NCBI GenBank assembly: GCA_944383925.1
Contig: CALWRM010000028.1
Span: 1-60,303 of the forward strand
Origin: an uncultured Clostridia bacterium
Lineage (GTDB): Bacteria > Bacillota > Clostridia > Christensenellales > UBA1750
Direction of reading: 5' to 3'
Length of the DNA: 60,303 nt
Made by a program: the position numbers and the translations under genes
Shown here: positions 8,200 to 16,425 of the stretch, piece by piece
Numbering within the stretch: position 1 is the first letter of the stretch
Layout of the letters: each line of letters starts with the position of its first letter
The notes under the pieces: model-generated
What the model was told of the DNA's origin: nothing
Seen by the model: only the letters and a program-made list of their open reading frames with translations
The model's database searches: none

Positions 8200-8577
8200 C
8201 TATCCCTCCTGCCCGTCGGCGGCCGGGGCCTGGTAGTCCTTGCCCCACAGCCCCTTCTGGCGGTCGAAGTTCACCTTGTTCTTTTCCAGATACATGCGGT
8301 GCAGCTCCTCGGCGTCCATGCCCGCGTCCAGGCACATGCTCACGAAGAAGTGCAGGATGTCCACCAGCTCCTCCTTCACGCGGGTTTCGCTGACGGGTTT
8401 CTTGTTCTTCCACCACTTAAAATTGACCTCGTCCAGCAGTTCGGAGAGCTCGGAGACCATGGCTAGGGTCTCGCGCTGGATCCATTCCTCCATCCCGATG
8501 TCGTGCAGCTGCCTTTGGTCCCGCAATGTCTGGTTGAAGCTTTGCTGCATGAAAAAGATCTGTTCCAGCTTGTCCAT
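8200..8577 (-). CDS. dUTPase_2/MazG-like nucleotide pyrophosphohydrolase
   Basis: A 125-residue all-alpha NTP-pyrophosphohydrolase. The metal-binding acidic helices are SELSELLDEVNFKWWK and, after a charged turn, KEELVDILHFFVSM, giving the ExxE...ExxD arrangement of dimeric dUTPases and MazG-like enzymes. It probably hydrolyses dUTP or related nucleotides to the monophosphate, sanitising the pool. Its ATG (8575-8577) directly abuts the stop codon of the M16 peptidase gene, so translation is coupled. Placement in the dUTPase_2 family rather than MazG proper rests on the FKWWKNK segment. Confidence 0.85.
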   Translation of the reverse strand: MDKLEQIFFMQQSFNQTLRDQRQLHDIGMEEWIQRETLAMVSELSELLDEVNFKWWKNKKPVSETRVKEELVDILHFFVSMCLDAGMDAEELHRMYLEKNKVNFDRQKGLWGKDYQAPAADGQEG

Positions 8578-9840
8578 CTAGATTTCCTCCCATGCGTCGA
8601 AGCGTATGTTTTCCGGCCCGACCACCGAGGCCGCCGGAGGCGTGCGGAAGATGCGCTCGGCCAGGGCCATGGCCTCCTCCCGGCTTGCGGCCTTGAGCCT
8701 TTGCAGGTAGTCCTCCTGGCTGCGCAGCTTGCCCGTGAGCAGCTGGCCCTTGCCCATGGCGTTCATGCGGGCCGTGGTGGCCTCCATGCCCAGGACGTAC
8801 ACGCCCTTGATCTGCTCCCTGGACTTTTCAAACTCCTCGGCGGGAACGCCCTGCCGAAGCAGCCGCTTCACCTCCCCGGCCATGCGGTCGGACACCTCCT
8901 GGGCGCTGCGCGGGTTGGTGCCGGCGTAGAGCACCAGATCCCCCGCGCCCACATAGGCGCTGGCGTAGGAGTAGACGTTGTAGGCCAAGCCGGCGTCCTC
9001 ACGGATGCCCTGGAACAGCCTGGAGGACATGGAACCGCCCAGCAGGTTGTTGAGCACGGCCAGGGAGAAGCTGCCCTCCTCGTCCATGGCCAGGGAGGGG
9101 AAGCCCAGGCACACATGGGTTTGCTCGGTGTCCTTGCGGCGAAACAGCCTGGCCGAGCGGTAGGAAACGGGCGGATAGAGGCTGTGGACGTACGCCCCCT
9201 GCCAGCCCTCAAAGGCCCGGCGCACCTTCTCCGTCAGGGCCGGCCAGTCGTAATGGCCGGCCACGGAGAGCACCGCGTTGCCGGGCAGGTAGCGCTGGCG
9301 CAGGAAGGCCAGCAGGCTCTCCCGGTTGGCGGCCTCGATGTTCTCCTTGGGGCCCAGGATGCTGCCGCCCAAGGGGTGATCGCCGAACAGCGCCAGGGCC
9401 AGCTGCTCGTGGACCATGTCCTCGGGCATGTCCTCGCCCATGGCGATCTCCTCCAACACGACGCCCTTCTCCTTTTCCAGCTCGCCGGCCGGGAAATGGG
9501 GGCGCATCGTCAGGTCTGCCAGCAGGGACAGGGCCCTATCCAGGTGCTCGTCCATCACCTTGGCGTAAAAGCAGGTGCACTCCTTGGAGGTGAAGGCGTT
9601 CATCTGGCCGCCGATGAGGTCCATCTCCTCGGCCAGCTGCTTGAGGCTCCGCTCGCCGGCGCCCTTGAACACCATGTGCTCCACAAAATGGGAATAGCCC
9701 TGGCGCAGGGGCGCCTCGTCGGCGGAGCCGGTCCGCACCCACACGCCCACGGCAACGGACTTAAAGTGCGGAATCCTTTCCCCCACGATGGTCAATCCGT
9801 TGGGCAACACCAACCGGTCAAAGCTCTGCAATGTATTCAT
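8578..9840 (-). CDS. M16 family zinc metallopeptidase
   Basis: A 420-residue pitrilysin-family peptidase. The inverted zinc motif is HFVEH (HxxEH, about residue 53) and the third ligand comes from the downstream EKGVVLEEIAM segment. The C-terminal inactive M16 half follows (GMEATTARM and AGTNPRSAQ regions). This is the gene usually found after pnp in Clostridia and Bacilli (YmxG/MlpA-like). The ATG at 9840 is preceded by GGGAGGA with almost no spacer, which is unusual; an in-frame GTG three codons upstream is the alternative. It is cytoplasmic, since no signal peptide is seen, and its substrate is unknown. Confidence 0.9.
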   Translation of the reverse strand: MNTLQSFDRLVLPNGLTIVGERIPHFKSVAVGVWVRTGSADEAPLRQGYSHFVEHMVFKGAGERSLKQLAEEMDLIGGQMNAFTSKECTCFYAKVMDEHLDRALSLLADLTMRPHFPAGELEKEKGVVLEEIAMGEDMPEDMVHEQLALALFGDHPLGGSILGPKENIEAANRESLLAFLRQRYLPGNAVLSVAGHYDWPALTEKVRRAFEGWQGAYVHSLYPPVSYRSARLFRRKDTEQTHVCLGFPSLAMDEEGSFSLAVLNNLLGGSMSSRLFQGIREDAGLAYNVYSYASAYVGAGDLVLYAGTNPRSAQEVSDRMAGEVKRLLRQGVPAEEFEKSREQIKGVYVLGMEATTARMNAMGKGQLLTGKLRSQEDYLQRLKAASREEAMALAERIFRTPPAASVVGPENIRFDAWEEI

Positions 9841-9870
9841 TCCTCCCACAAGGCCCCGGCTTCGGGGCAG

Positions 9871-9906
9871 AAAAAGGGGGCCGCTTCTGCGCTGAGAAAC
9901 GGCCCC
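9871..9906 (-). terminator. Terminator downstream of pnp
   Basis: On the minus strand GGGGCCGTTTCT pairs with AGAAGCGGCCCC (one G-U) around a 6-nt loop and is followed by CTTTTTCTG. It separates pnp from the M16/dUTPase unit. A second small hairpin (9853-9868) lies in the leader of the peptidase gene. Confidence 0.85.
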
Positions 9907-9946
9907 TCGCTCTGGATATCGTCAGATAGGTCCGCCGCCCTTGGCG

Positions 9947-12127
9947 TTAGCGATCGTTGCGGGGGCCGCGGGGCGGTCTGTGGCCTTCGCCGCCCTCGCG
10001 ATGGAAGTCGCGGCGGGGCGGGAGGGGATTGCGGGGCCTGTCGGGCACCTCGATGTCGGTGCGCACCAGGTTGACCCTGCCCTGGTTGTCGATGGCGGCC
10101 ACGCGCACGGTGAGCTCGTCGCCCACGCTCACGGCGTCCTCCACCTTCTCGATGCGCTGGGGCGCCAGCTTGGAGATGTGGATCATGCCGTCCTTGCCCG
10201 GGAAGAGCTCCACGAAGGCGCCGATGGGGATGATGCGCACCACCTTGCCGGTGTACTCCTGGCCCACCTGCGGGCCGGTGCAGATGCCCTCGATGATGCG
10301 GCGGGCCTTGGCGGCCGCCTCCTCGTCGGGGGTGGCGATGAAGACGCGGCCGTCGTCCTCGATGTCGATCTTCACGCCGGTGTCGGCGATGATCTTGTTG
10401 ATCACCTTTCCGCCGGAGCCGATGACCTCGCGGATCTTCTCCGGATCGATGGTGAAGGCGATGATCTTGGGCGCGTACTTGGACAGGTTGGGCCTGGGCG
10501 CGTCCAGCACCTCCATCATCTTGCCCATGATGTGCATACGGCCGTCGTAGGCCTGCTTGAGGGCCTGGCGCAGGATGGGCTCGTCGATGCCCTTGATCTT
10601 AATGTCCATCTGGATGGCGGTGATGCCGTCCTTGGTGCCGGCGACCTTAAAGTCCATATCGCCCAGGAAGTCCTCCAGGCCCTGGATGTCGGTCAGGATG
10701 GCGACCTTGTCGGACTCGCTGTCCTTGATCAGGCCCATGGCGCAGCCCGCGACGGGCTTCTTGATGGGCACGCCCGCGTCCATCAGGGCCAGGGTGGAGC
10801 CGCAAACGGAACCCATGGAGGTGGAACCGTTGGAGGAAATGGCCTCGGAGACCACGCGGATGGCATAGGGGAACTCCTCTTCCGGCGGGATCATGGGTTC
10901 CAGGGCCCTCTCCGCCAGGGCGCCGTGGCCGATCTCGCGGCGGCCGGGGCTGCGCAGGGGCCGGGCCTCGCCGGTGGAATAGGGGGGCATGTTATAGTGG
11001 TGCATGTAGCGCTTGAATTCCTCGTTGGAGATGCCGTCCAGCCTCTGCTGGTCGCCCACGGCGCCCAAGGTCACCACGCTCATCACCTGGGTCTGGCCCC
11101 TGGTGAACACGGCGGAACCGTGGGGCCTTGGCAGGATGCCCACCTCGCACCAGATGGGGCGCACCTGGGTGAGGCTGCGGCCGTCGGGACGCACGCCCGC
11201 GTCGAGGATCTTGCGGCGCATGACGGTCTTCTGCATGCCGTACAGCACGTCGCCGATCTCCCTGGCGCCGTCGGGGTATTCCTCGGCAAAGGCGGCCTCG
11301 GTCTCGGCCTTGATCTGCTCCTCGCGCTTGTTGCGCTCGGCGCGGTCGAAGGTCTCGAACATCCATTCCACCTTTTCCTTGGCGAAGGCCTCCACCTTTT
11401 CCTTGAGGTCCTCGCGCACGGTGATCAGGGGGAACTCGCGCTTTTCCTTGCCGATTTCGGCGACGATCTGCTCCTGGAAGGCGACCAGGCGCTTGATCTC
11501 CTCATGGGCAAATAGGATGGCGGAGAGCATGGTCTCCTCGCTGACCTCCTTGGCGCCGGCCTCGACCATCATGATGGCCTCCTTGGTGCCGGCAACGGTC
11601 AGGTGCAGGTCGGAAGCGGCCCGCTGCTCCATGTTGGGGTTGAGCACGAACTGGCCGTCCACCAAGCCCACCACCACGGCGGCCGTGGGGCCGGCAAAGG
11701 GGATCTCCGAAACGCACAGGGCGGCGGAGGAGCCGATCATGGCGGGGATTTCGGCGGAGTTGTCGTTGTCGTTGGACAAAACGGTGGCCACGACGGAGAC
11801 GTCGTTGCGCATGCCCTTGGGGAAGAGGGGGCGCAGGGGCCTGTCGATCAGGCGGGAGGTGAGGATGGCCTTTTCCGTGGGCCTGCCCTCGCGCTTGATG
11901 AAGCCGCCGGGGATCTTGCCCACGGAGTACTGCTTCTCCTCAAAGTCGCAGCCAAGGGGGAAGAAGTCGATGCCGGGCCTGGGGGTTTCGGCCACGGTGG
12001 CGCAGACCAGCACGGCGGTGTCGCCGTAGCGCACCAGCACGGAACCGGCCGCCTGCTCGGCATAGCGGCCGAACTCCAGGGAAAGCTCCCTGCCGGCCAG
12101 GTCGGTCTTGTAGATCTTGTGTTCCAT
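9947..12127 (-). CDS. pnp: Polyribonucleotide nucleotidyltransferase (PNPase)
   Basis: A 726-residue phosphorolytic 3'-5' exoribonuclease that degrades mRNA in the cytoplasm, usually as a trimer with degradosome partners. It has two RNase PH repeats (the first around [16 protein letters not shown], the second around [14 protein letters not shown] and [14 protein letters not shown]), then a KH domain ([12 protein letters not shown]) and an S1 domain ([15 protein letters not shown]). The tail is Arg/Pro/Gly-rich. The start at 12127 matches the family opening; the longer frame to 12376 would run through the rpsO-pnp hairpins. The rpsO-pnp order is conserved across bacteria. Confidence 0.97.
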   Translation of the reverse strand: MEHKIYKTDLAGRELSLEFGRYAEQAAGSVLVRYGDTAVLVCATVAETPRPGIDFFPLGCDFEEKQYSVGKIPGGFIKREGRPTEKAILTSRLIDRPLRPLFPKGMRNDVSVVATVLSNDNDNSAEIPAMIGSSAALCVSEIPFAGPTAAVVVGLVDGQFVLNPNMEQRAASDLHLTVAGTKEAIMMVEAGAKEVSEETMLSAILFAHEEIKRLVAFQEQIVAEIGKEKREFPLITVREDLKEKVEAFAKEKVEWMFETFDRAERNKREEQIKAETEAAFAEEYPDGAREIGDVLYGMQKTVMRRKILDAGVRPDGRSLTQVRPIWCEVGILPRPHGSAVFTRGQTQVMSVVTLGAVGDQQRLDGISNEEFKRYMHHYNMPPYSTGEARPLRSPGRREIGHGALAERALEPMIPPEEEFPYAIRVVSEAISSNGSTSMGSVCGSTLALMDAGVPIKKPVAGCAMGLIKDSESDKVAILTDIQGLEDFLGDMDFKVAGTKDGITAIQMDIKIKGIDEPILRQALKQAYDGRMHIMGKMMEVLDAPRPNLSKYAPKIIAFTIDPEKIREVIGSGGKVINKIIADTGVKIDIEDDGRVFIATPDEEAAAKARRIIEGICTGPQVGQEYTGKVVRIIPIGAFVELFPGKDGMIHISKLAPQRIEKVEDAVSVGDELTVRVAAIDNQGRVNLVRTDIEVPDRPRNPLPPRRDFHREGGEGHRPPRGPRNDR

Positions 12128-12188
12128 ACCTTTACCTTTGCTCCTTTCTAGCCATATCCAGGGGGCAAAGCAGGTCCAGATACGCGGA

Positions 12189-12227
12189 GTTTGCCAAACC
12201 CTCGGCCTTTGCGAGGGCTTGGCAAAC
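12189..12227 (-). promoter_or_regulatory. Long hairpin in the pnp leader
   Basis: Two 16-nt arms (12189-12204 and 12212-12227) with a 7-nt loop. On the plus strand one pair mismatches (A/C), but as minus-strand RNA the same position is a G-U pair, giving an uninterrupted stem. It lies about 60 nt before the pnp start with no T tract, so it looks like an RNase III-type or autoregulatory leader structure rather than a terminator. Confidence 0.7.
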
Positions 12228-12306
12228 CCCACGCGCCCATGGACGCTGCTTTGTCTTTGGAAGGGTCGCTGCGCGGCCCGAAAAAACAAGGGGCTAATGC
12301 CAGAAA

Positions 12307-12333
12307 CCGCAGGGCGGCAAAACCGCCCTGCGG
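12307..12333 (-). terminator. Terminator or attenuator after rpsO
   Basis: A perfect 11-bp stem (CCGCAGGGCGG, loop of 5) about 18 nt after the rpsO stop. On the minus strand it is followed by TTTCTGG, a short U tract, so partial read-through into pnp is likely. Confidence 0.65.
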
Positions 12334-12350
12334 CAGCATGCAGGGATCTC

Positions 12351-12614
12351 TTAGCGGCGCACGCCCAGCTCCGCAATCAGCTCGCGGTAACGGATAACGT
12401 CGATCTTCTTCAGATAGTCCAGCAGACCGCGGCGCTTACCGACCATGGACAGCAGGCCACGGCGGGAGTGATGGTCCTTCTTGTTCTCCTTCAGGTGCTC
12501 GGTGAGGTGGTTGATGCGCTCGGTGAGCAGGGCAATCTGCACCTCGGGGGAACCGGTGTCGCCCTCGTGACGGGCAAACTTCTGGATGATTTCTTGCTTG
12601 CGATTCTTGTCCAT
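12351..12614 (-). CDS. rpsO: 30S ribosomal protein S15
   Basis: An 87-residue primary 16S rRNA-binding protein. Hallmarks are [20 protein letters not shown], the [19 protein letters not shown] segment (here [13 protein letters not shown]) and the C-terminal [12 protein letters not shown]. It organises the platform of the small subunit. The ATG at 12614 has GGAGG seven bases upstream; the longer frame to 12683 covers the 5' leader. It has its own promoter and precedes pnp as in most bacteria. Confidence 0.98.
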   Translation of the reverse strand: MDKNRKQEIIQKFARHEGDTGSPEVQIALLTERINHLTEHLKENKKDHHSRRGLLSMVGKRRGLLDYLKKIDVIRYRELIAELGVRR

Positions 12615-12718
12615 GATACTACCTCCGCATTTTCTTGTTTCGTCAATCGCCCATATCCCGAACAGGCCGCGCTGCGTGTTCACGCGGGCCCTCCAGAACA
12701 GGGTTCAAGCCAAAGCCT

Positions 12719-12747
12719 AGTATACCACGCAGAAGCTGCGTTGTAAA
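12719..12747 (-). promoter_or_regulatory. Sigma-A promoter of rpsO
   Basis: On the minus strand TTTACA (12742-12747), a 17-bp spacer and TATACT (12719-12724). The spacer contains the inverted repeat ACGCAG-CTT-CTGCGT, lying exactly between the two boxes. The transcript would start about 95 nt before the rpsO ATG. Confidence 0.85.
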
Positions 12748-12803
12748 CGGGAAAAAGCGCCCTGCGCCGCCTTTTAACCAAATCCCTCCGGGTCGCGCGG
12801 GGC

Positions 12804-13727
12804 TCAAAAGGGCTTGGGCAGCTCCCGGCGGGCGCGCGCGGCGTCCCGGGCCACCTGGGCGCTGAGGGCCTGGGTGGAGGAGAAGCGCATCTCCGGCCGG
12901 TAAAAGTCCAGCAGCGCCAGAGAGGCGTGCTCGCCATAAACGTCGCCCTGGAAATCCAGCAGGAAGGCCTCCACCGAGGGGCTCTCCCCGTTGACCGTGG
13001 GCCGGACCCCCACGTTGCACACGGCCCGGTAAACCTGTTGGCCCACCCGGGCCAGGGCGCCGTAGACCCCGTAGCGGGGCAGCAGCTTGTCCGGCGAGAC
13101 GCCCAGGTTGATGGTGGGGAAGCCGAAGCCGTGCCCCAGGCCCTTGCCGTGGACGACGGCTCCCTGTAGGTGATACAGATAGCCGAGCAGGCCGGCCGCC
13201 ACGGCCAGATCCCCCGCTTGCAGGGCCTGGCGCACCCGCGTGGAGCTGACCGGCGCGCCGTCCAGCGCCTGGGGCCGGACCACGGTCAGGCCCAGCTGCA
13301 GGCGCTGCGCCAGGCCGGCCACGGTTTCGGCGTTGCCCTTTCCGTCGCGGCCAAAGCGGTGGTTCTCCCCCATCACCAGATGGCGGGCCGCGTACTTCTC
13401 CTTGAGAAAGCGCAGGTATTCCTCCGGCTCCTGGGCGGCGAAGTCCCGATCAAAGCGCAGCAGCACCAGCGCCCCCACGCCGATGGCGTTGAGCAGCTTG
13501 GCCTTTTCGGTGTTGGTGGTGAGCAGCTTGGGCGTCTCCTCCGGCCGCAACACGGACAAGGGATGCCTGTCGAAGGAAACGGCCGCCAGACCGAGGCCCT
13601 TGGCTTGGGCAATTCTTTGGGCCTCCTCCAGCACCTTGCGGTGCCCCAGATGCACCCCGTCAAACATGCCCAGCGCCAGCACGCTGGGGCCCAGGCCGAA
13701 GGGCTGGGCATGCAGATAAAGCTTCAT
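12804..13727 (-). CDS. ribF: Bifunctional riboflavin kinase/FAD synthetase RibF
   Basis: A 307-residue enzyme that phosphorylates riboflavin to FMN and adenylylates FMN to FAD. The N-terminal nucleotidyltransferase shows GMFDGVHLGHRKVL (about 20-33) and the later SSTRVRQAL motif. The C-terminal flavokinase has GKGLGHGFGFPTINLG and the catalytic region SVEAFLLDFQGDVYG. It is the last gene of the rimP operon, 30 bp after truB, a common Bacillota arrangement. No strong terminator is visible after it; the rpsO promoter begins about 55 bp downstream. Confidence 0.95.
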   Translation of the reverse strand: MKLYLHAQPFGLGPSVLALGMFDGVHLGHRKVLEEAQRIAQAKGLGLAAVSFDRHPLSVLRPEETPKLLTTNTEKAKLLNAIGVGALVLLRFDRDFAAQEPEEYLRFLKEKYAARHLVMGENHRFGRDGKGNAETVAGLAQRLQLGLTVVRPQALDGAPVSSTRVRQALQAGDLAVAAGLLGYLYHLQGAVVHGKGLGHGFGFPTINLGVSPDKLLPRYGVYGALARVGQQVYRAVCNVGVRPTVNGESPSVEAFLLDFQGDVYGEHASLALLDFYRPEMRFSSTQALSAQVARDAARARRELPKPF

Positions 13728-13757
13728 GTGCGTTCTCTTTCCTCGCTTCTTCTTCGC

Positions 13758-14657
13758 TTAAGGGGCCTGTCGGTCGGGATCGTCCTTGAGCAGCATGGCC
13801 GCAAAGCGCAGCGTGCCCTCCTGGCCCTGGGCGATGCCCGCAAAGCGGCCGCCCACGTACACGCGCAGGGGACCCTGCGCGCAGGCCTCCCGTCCGACGC
13901 GCAGGGGAGCGCCGTTCTTCACCTGGTTTCGCAGGGACTCGGGCAGCTCCACCTTGGGCAGGTGGGCGATGGGCAGGTCCATGGGCAGCAGGGGCCACTC
14001 GCCGGAAGCGACTTGGCAGCGCAACTCCTCCGGGGTGACGGCGTTCTCGATGGAAAAGACGCCCGAGCGCAGCCGCACCAGCAGGGACATATGGCCAAAC
14101 CCGCCCGCCGCCTTGGCGATCTCGTCCAAGAGAGTGCGCACATAGACGCCCTTGCCGCAGGCGATATCCAGCAGGCAGCGGTTTTCGCCGCTGGGGCCGA
14201 GCAGGCGGATGGAATCCACCTGAACCTGGCGCTTGGGCAACGTTTCCGGAGCCTTGCCCGCCCTGGCCAGCTCATAGGCGCGCTTGCCGTCCACGTGCAC
14301 GGCCGAATAGGCCGGCGGGCTTTGCCAGATGCACCCCTGGAAGGCGGGCAGCGCCGCCTCCACCGCCGCCAGGGAGGGCGGCGGCGCCTGGGCCAGCACG
14401 CATCCGGTGGCGTCCTGGGTATCCGTGGCGGCGCCCAGGCAAAGCTCGGCCCGATAAAGCTTCTGCTTGTCCGTTACGTAGTCGAACAGCCTCGTGGCAG
14501 AGCCGACGCCCAGGGGCAGCACGCCCGCGGCGGCCGGGTCCAGGGTGCCCATATGCCCCACCTTGGTGCCCTTTGGCAGCAGCTTGCGCACCAAGTGCAC
14601 CGCCAGGAAGGAGCTCATGCCCGGGGGCTTGAGCAGGTTCAGGAATCCGTCCGGCAT
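13758..14657 (-). CDS. truB: tRNA pseudouridine(55) synthase TruB
   Basis: A 299-residue enzyme that makes pseudouridine 55 in the T-loop of tRNAs. The catalytic aspartate is in GHMGTLDPAAAGVLPLG (about residues 34-50). KLYRAELCLG, PPAYSAVHVDGKRAYELAR and GVYVRTLLDEIA are the remaining TruB motifs. The C-terminal part beyond about 240 is a PUA-like region (AGIAQGQ). Its start overlaps the 3' end of nrnA by 19 bp. Confidence 0.95.
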   Translation of the reverse strand: MPDGFLNLLKPPGMSSFLAVHLVRKLLPKGTKVGHMGTLDPAAAGVLPLGVGSATRLFDYVTDKQKLYRAELCLGAATDTQDATGCVLAQAPPPSLAAVEAALPAFQGCIWQSPPAYSAVHVDGKRAYELARAGKAPETLPKRQVQVDSIRLLGPSGENRCLLDIACGKGVYVRTLLDEIAKAAGGFGHMSLLVRLRSGVFSIENAVTPEELRCQVASGEWPLLPMDLPIAHLPKVELPESLRNQVKNGAPLRVGREACAQGPLRVYVGGRFAGIAQGQEGTLRFAAMLLKDDPDRQAP

Positions 14658-15634
14658 GCTTCTTCCACCGCCTCTTCCAATGCGCAGCGCACCGCCTCCA
14701 GGGCCTGGTCCAGCTCGCCCTGCAGGCTCATGCCCGCCGCCCTGGGATGTCCGCCGCCGCCAAACCTGCGGGCGACGGCCGCGGCGTCCACCCCTTCCTT
14801 GGTGCGCACGCTACAGCGAATGCCCTCGTCCCGCTGGCTGACCAGGGCGGCCGCCAGCACGCCCTTGGTCTCGATGCCGTAATTGACGATGCCCTCATAG
14901 TCCCCGTCCTGGGCGCCCACCTCCCGGCGGTCCGCCAGGCTCAGGCACAGCAAGGCCACCCTTCCTCCGGCGCTTAAGCGCATCGTATCCAGCGCGCGGC
15001 CCAGGGCCCGCACGCTGGGCATGGATCTGGTGCGGTACAGGTGTTGGGTGATCCAGTCGGGCTTGGCGCCCTGCTCCACCAGCCAGGCGGCCGCCCGGAA
15101 GGTTCCGGGCGTCACGGCCTCGAAGGAGAAGTTCCCCGTGTCCGTGGAAAGGCCGGCGTACAGGCAGGAGGCCGCCTCGGCGGAGAGGCGGACGCCCCTT
15201 TCCAGGCACAGATCGACGACGATCTGCGCCGTCGCCGCGCTTTGGGGCAACAGCAGGCGGGGCACGTTCTCAAAGTCGTTGGAGCCGTGGTGGTCGATCA
15301 CAAAGCGCGCCCGCGCCCGATCGAACAGGGCGGCGCAGCTGCCAAGCCTGTCGTAGGAGGCCACGTCCACGGCGACGCACAGGTCGTACGGGCCTTGGGC
15401 CCGCTCGGGCGGCAGCACCAGGCGGGTGAGGTCCAAAAAGGCGTAGCTCTCCGGGACGGGATCCTGGCAGAACACGTCCACCCGCTCAAGCGCAGGAAAG
15501 CCCTGGCGCAGAAGTTCCCTCGCGCCAAGGCTTGCACCCAGAGCATCCATATCCGGCGAAACGTGGGCCACCAGGGCCACGGAGCCGGCGTTTTGCAGCA
15601 TGTCGAACAGGAGCTGGCCGCTCGTAGGCATCAT
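14639..15634 (-). CDS. nrnA: DHH-family oligoribonuclease/pAp phosphatase NrnA
   Basis: A 331-residue DHH/DHHA1 phosphoesterase. Metal ligands appear in HVSPDMDALGA (about 24-34), AVDVASYDR and VIDHHGSND (the DHH triad), and the C-terminal DHHA1 substrate motif is GGGGHPRAAG. NrnA degrades 2-5-nt RNAs to mononucleotides and hydrolyses 3'-phosphoadenosine 5'-phosphate. Its ATG overlaps the rbfA stop as ATGA, and it sits between rbfA and truB as is usual in Bacillota. Confidence 0.93.
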   Translation of the reverse strand: MMPTSGQLLFDMLQNAGSVALVAHVSPDMDALGASLGARELLRQGFPALERVDVFCQDPVPESYAFLDLTRLVLPPERAQGPYDLCVAVDVASYDRLGSCAALFDRARARFVIDHHGSNDFENVPRLLLPQSAATAQIVVDLCLERGVRLSAEAASCLYAGLSTDTGNFSFEAVTPGTFRAAAWLVEQGAKPDWITQHLYRTRSMPSVRALGRALDTMRLSAGGRVALLCLSLADRREVGAQDGDYEGIVNYGIETKGVLAAALVSQRDEGIRCSVRTKEGVDAAAVARRFGGGGHPRAAGMSLQGELDQALEAVRCALEEAVEEACRTDS

Positions 15635-16017
15635 TCCTTTTCCCCGTCCGTCTCGCTCTCCTCCTTGTCGGAGGCGATCTCTTCCAGCAGCTGGTTGATG
15701 TGGACGGAATATTCGATGGAGTCGTCCAACACGAAGGTGAGCTCCGGCATGGAGCGGATGATGACCTTTTTGCCAAGCTCGCGGCGGATGAAGCCGGACG
15801 CGCCCTTGAGGGCCTTGAGCATGGCCTTTTTCTCGGCCTCCTCCTGCAGCATGACGGAGATATACACCTTGGCGTACTTCAGATCCCGCGTCAGGTCCAC
15901 CTTGAGGATGGTGAACATTTCCGGGATTCTCGGGTCCTTGATCTCGTTGCGGATAATGGCGTCCAACCCGCGGCGGAGCTCCTCCGCCTGCCGGCTGGCT
16001 CTGTCATAGTCTGGCAT
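15631..16017 (-). CDS. rbfA: 30S ribosome-binding factor A
   Basis: A 128-residue KH-fold maturation factor that binds the immature 30S subunit near helix 1 of 16S rRNA. The family pattern is clear: RASRQAEELRRGLDAIIRNE, DPRI, then VDLTRDLKYAKVYISV and the C-terminal PELTFVLDDSIEYS. The tail is acidic (EESETDGEKE). It lies 3 bp after the infB stop and overlaps nrnA by 4 bp. Confidence 0.96.
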   Translation of the reverse strand: MPDYDRASRQAEELRRGLDAIIRNEIKDPRIPEMFTILKVDLTRDLKYAKVYISVMLQEEAEKKAMLKALKGASGFIRRELGKKVIIRSMPELTFVLDDSIEYSVHINQLLEEIASDKEESETDGEKE

Positions 16018-16020
16018 GTT

Positions 16021-16425
16021 TTACCTCTCGATCTCTTCCTGGACAAAGCACTCGATGACATCGTTTTCCTTGATGTCGTTGTAGTTTTCCAGGCCAATGC
16101 CGCATTCAAAGCCGCTGGCCACTTCCCTGGCGTCGTCCTTAAAGCGCTTCAGGGAGGAGAGCTTGCCCTCGTAAATGACGATGTTGTCGCGCAGCAGGCG
16201 CACCTGGGCGTTTCTGCGCACGATGCCGTCGGTGATGTAGGAACCGGCCACGGTGCCCGCGCCGGTAACGCGGAAGACCTGGCGCACCTGGGCGTGGCCC
16301 AGGATGACCTCCTTGAACTTGGGGGCCAGCATGCCCTTCATGGCGGCCTTGATCTCGTCGATGGCGTCGTAGATGACGCGGTAGAGGCGCACGTCGATCT
16401 TCTCGCGCTCGGCGCTCTCCTTGGC
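16021..16425 (-). pseudogene. infB: infB 3' portion: IF-2 C2 domain downstream of an in-frame TAG
   Basis: This stretch is in the same frame as the upstream infB reading frame, separated only by the TAG at 16426-16428. The 134 codons encode the linker helix ([20 protein letters not shown]) and the C2 domain that binds fMet-tRNA ([20 protein letters not shown], ending [12 protein letters not shown]). The only internal start is a GTG at 16390-16392 with a weak upstream GAG, so separate translation looks unlikely. Most simply this is the 3' end of infB cut off by a base substitution or a sequencing error; stop read-through is the other possibility. Confidence 0.85.

Noticed and set aside
16021..16392. 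An independent small gene after infB
   Set aside because: It is the IF-2 C2 domain in the same frame as infB; treating it as a separate gene would hide the in-frame TAG.
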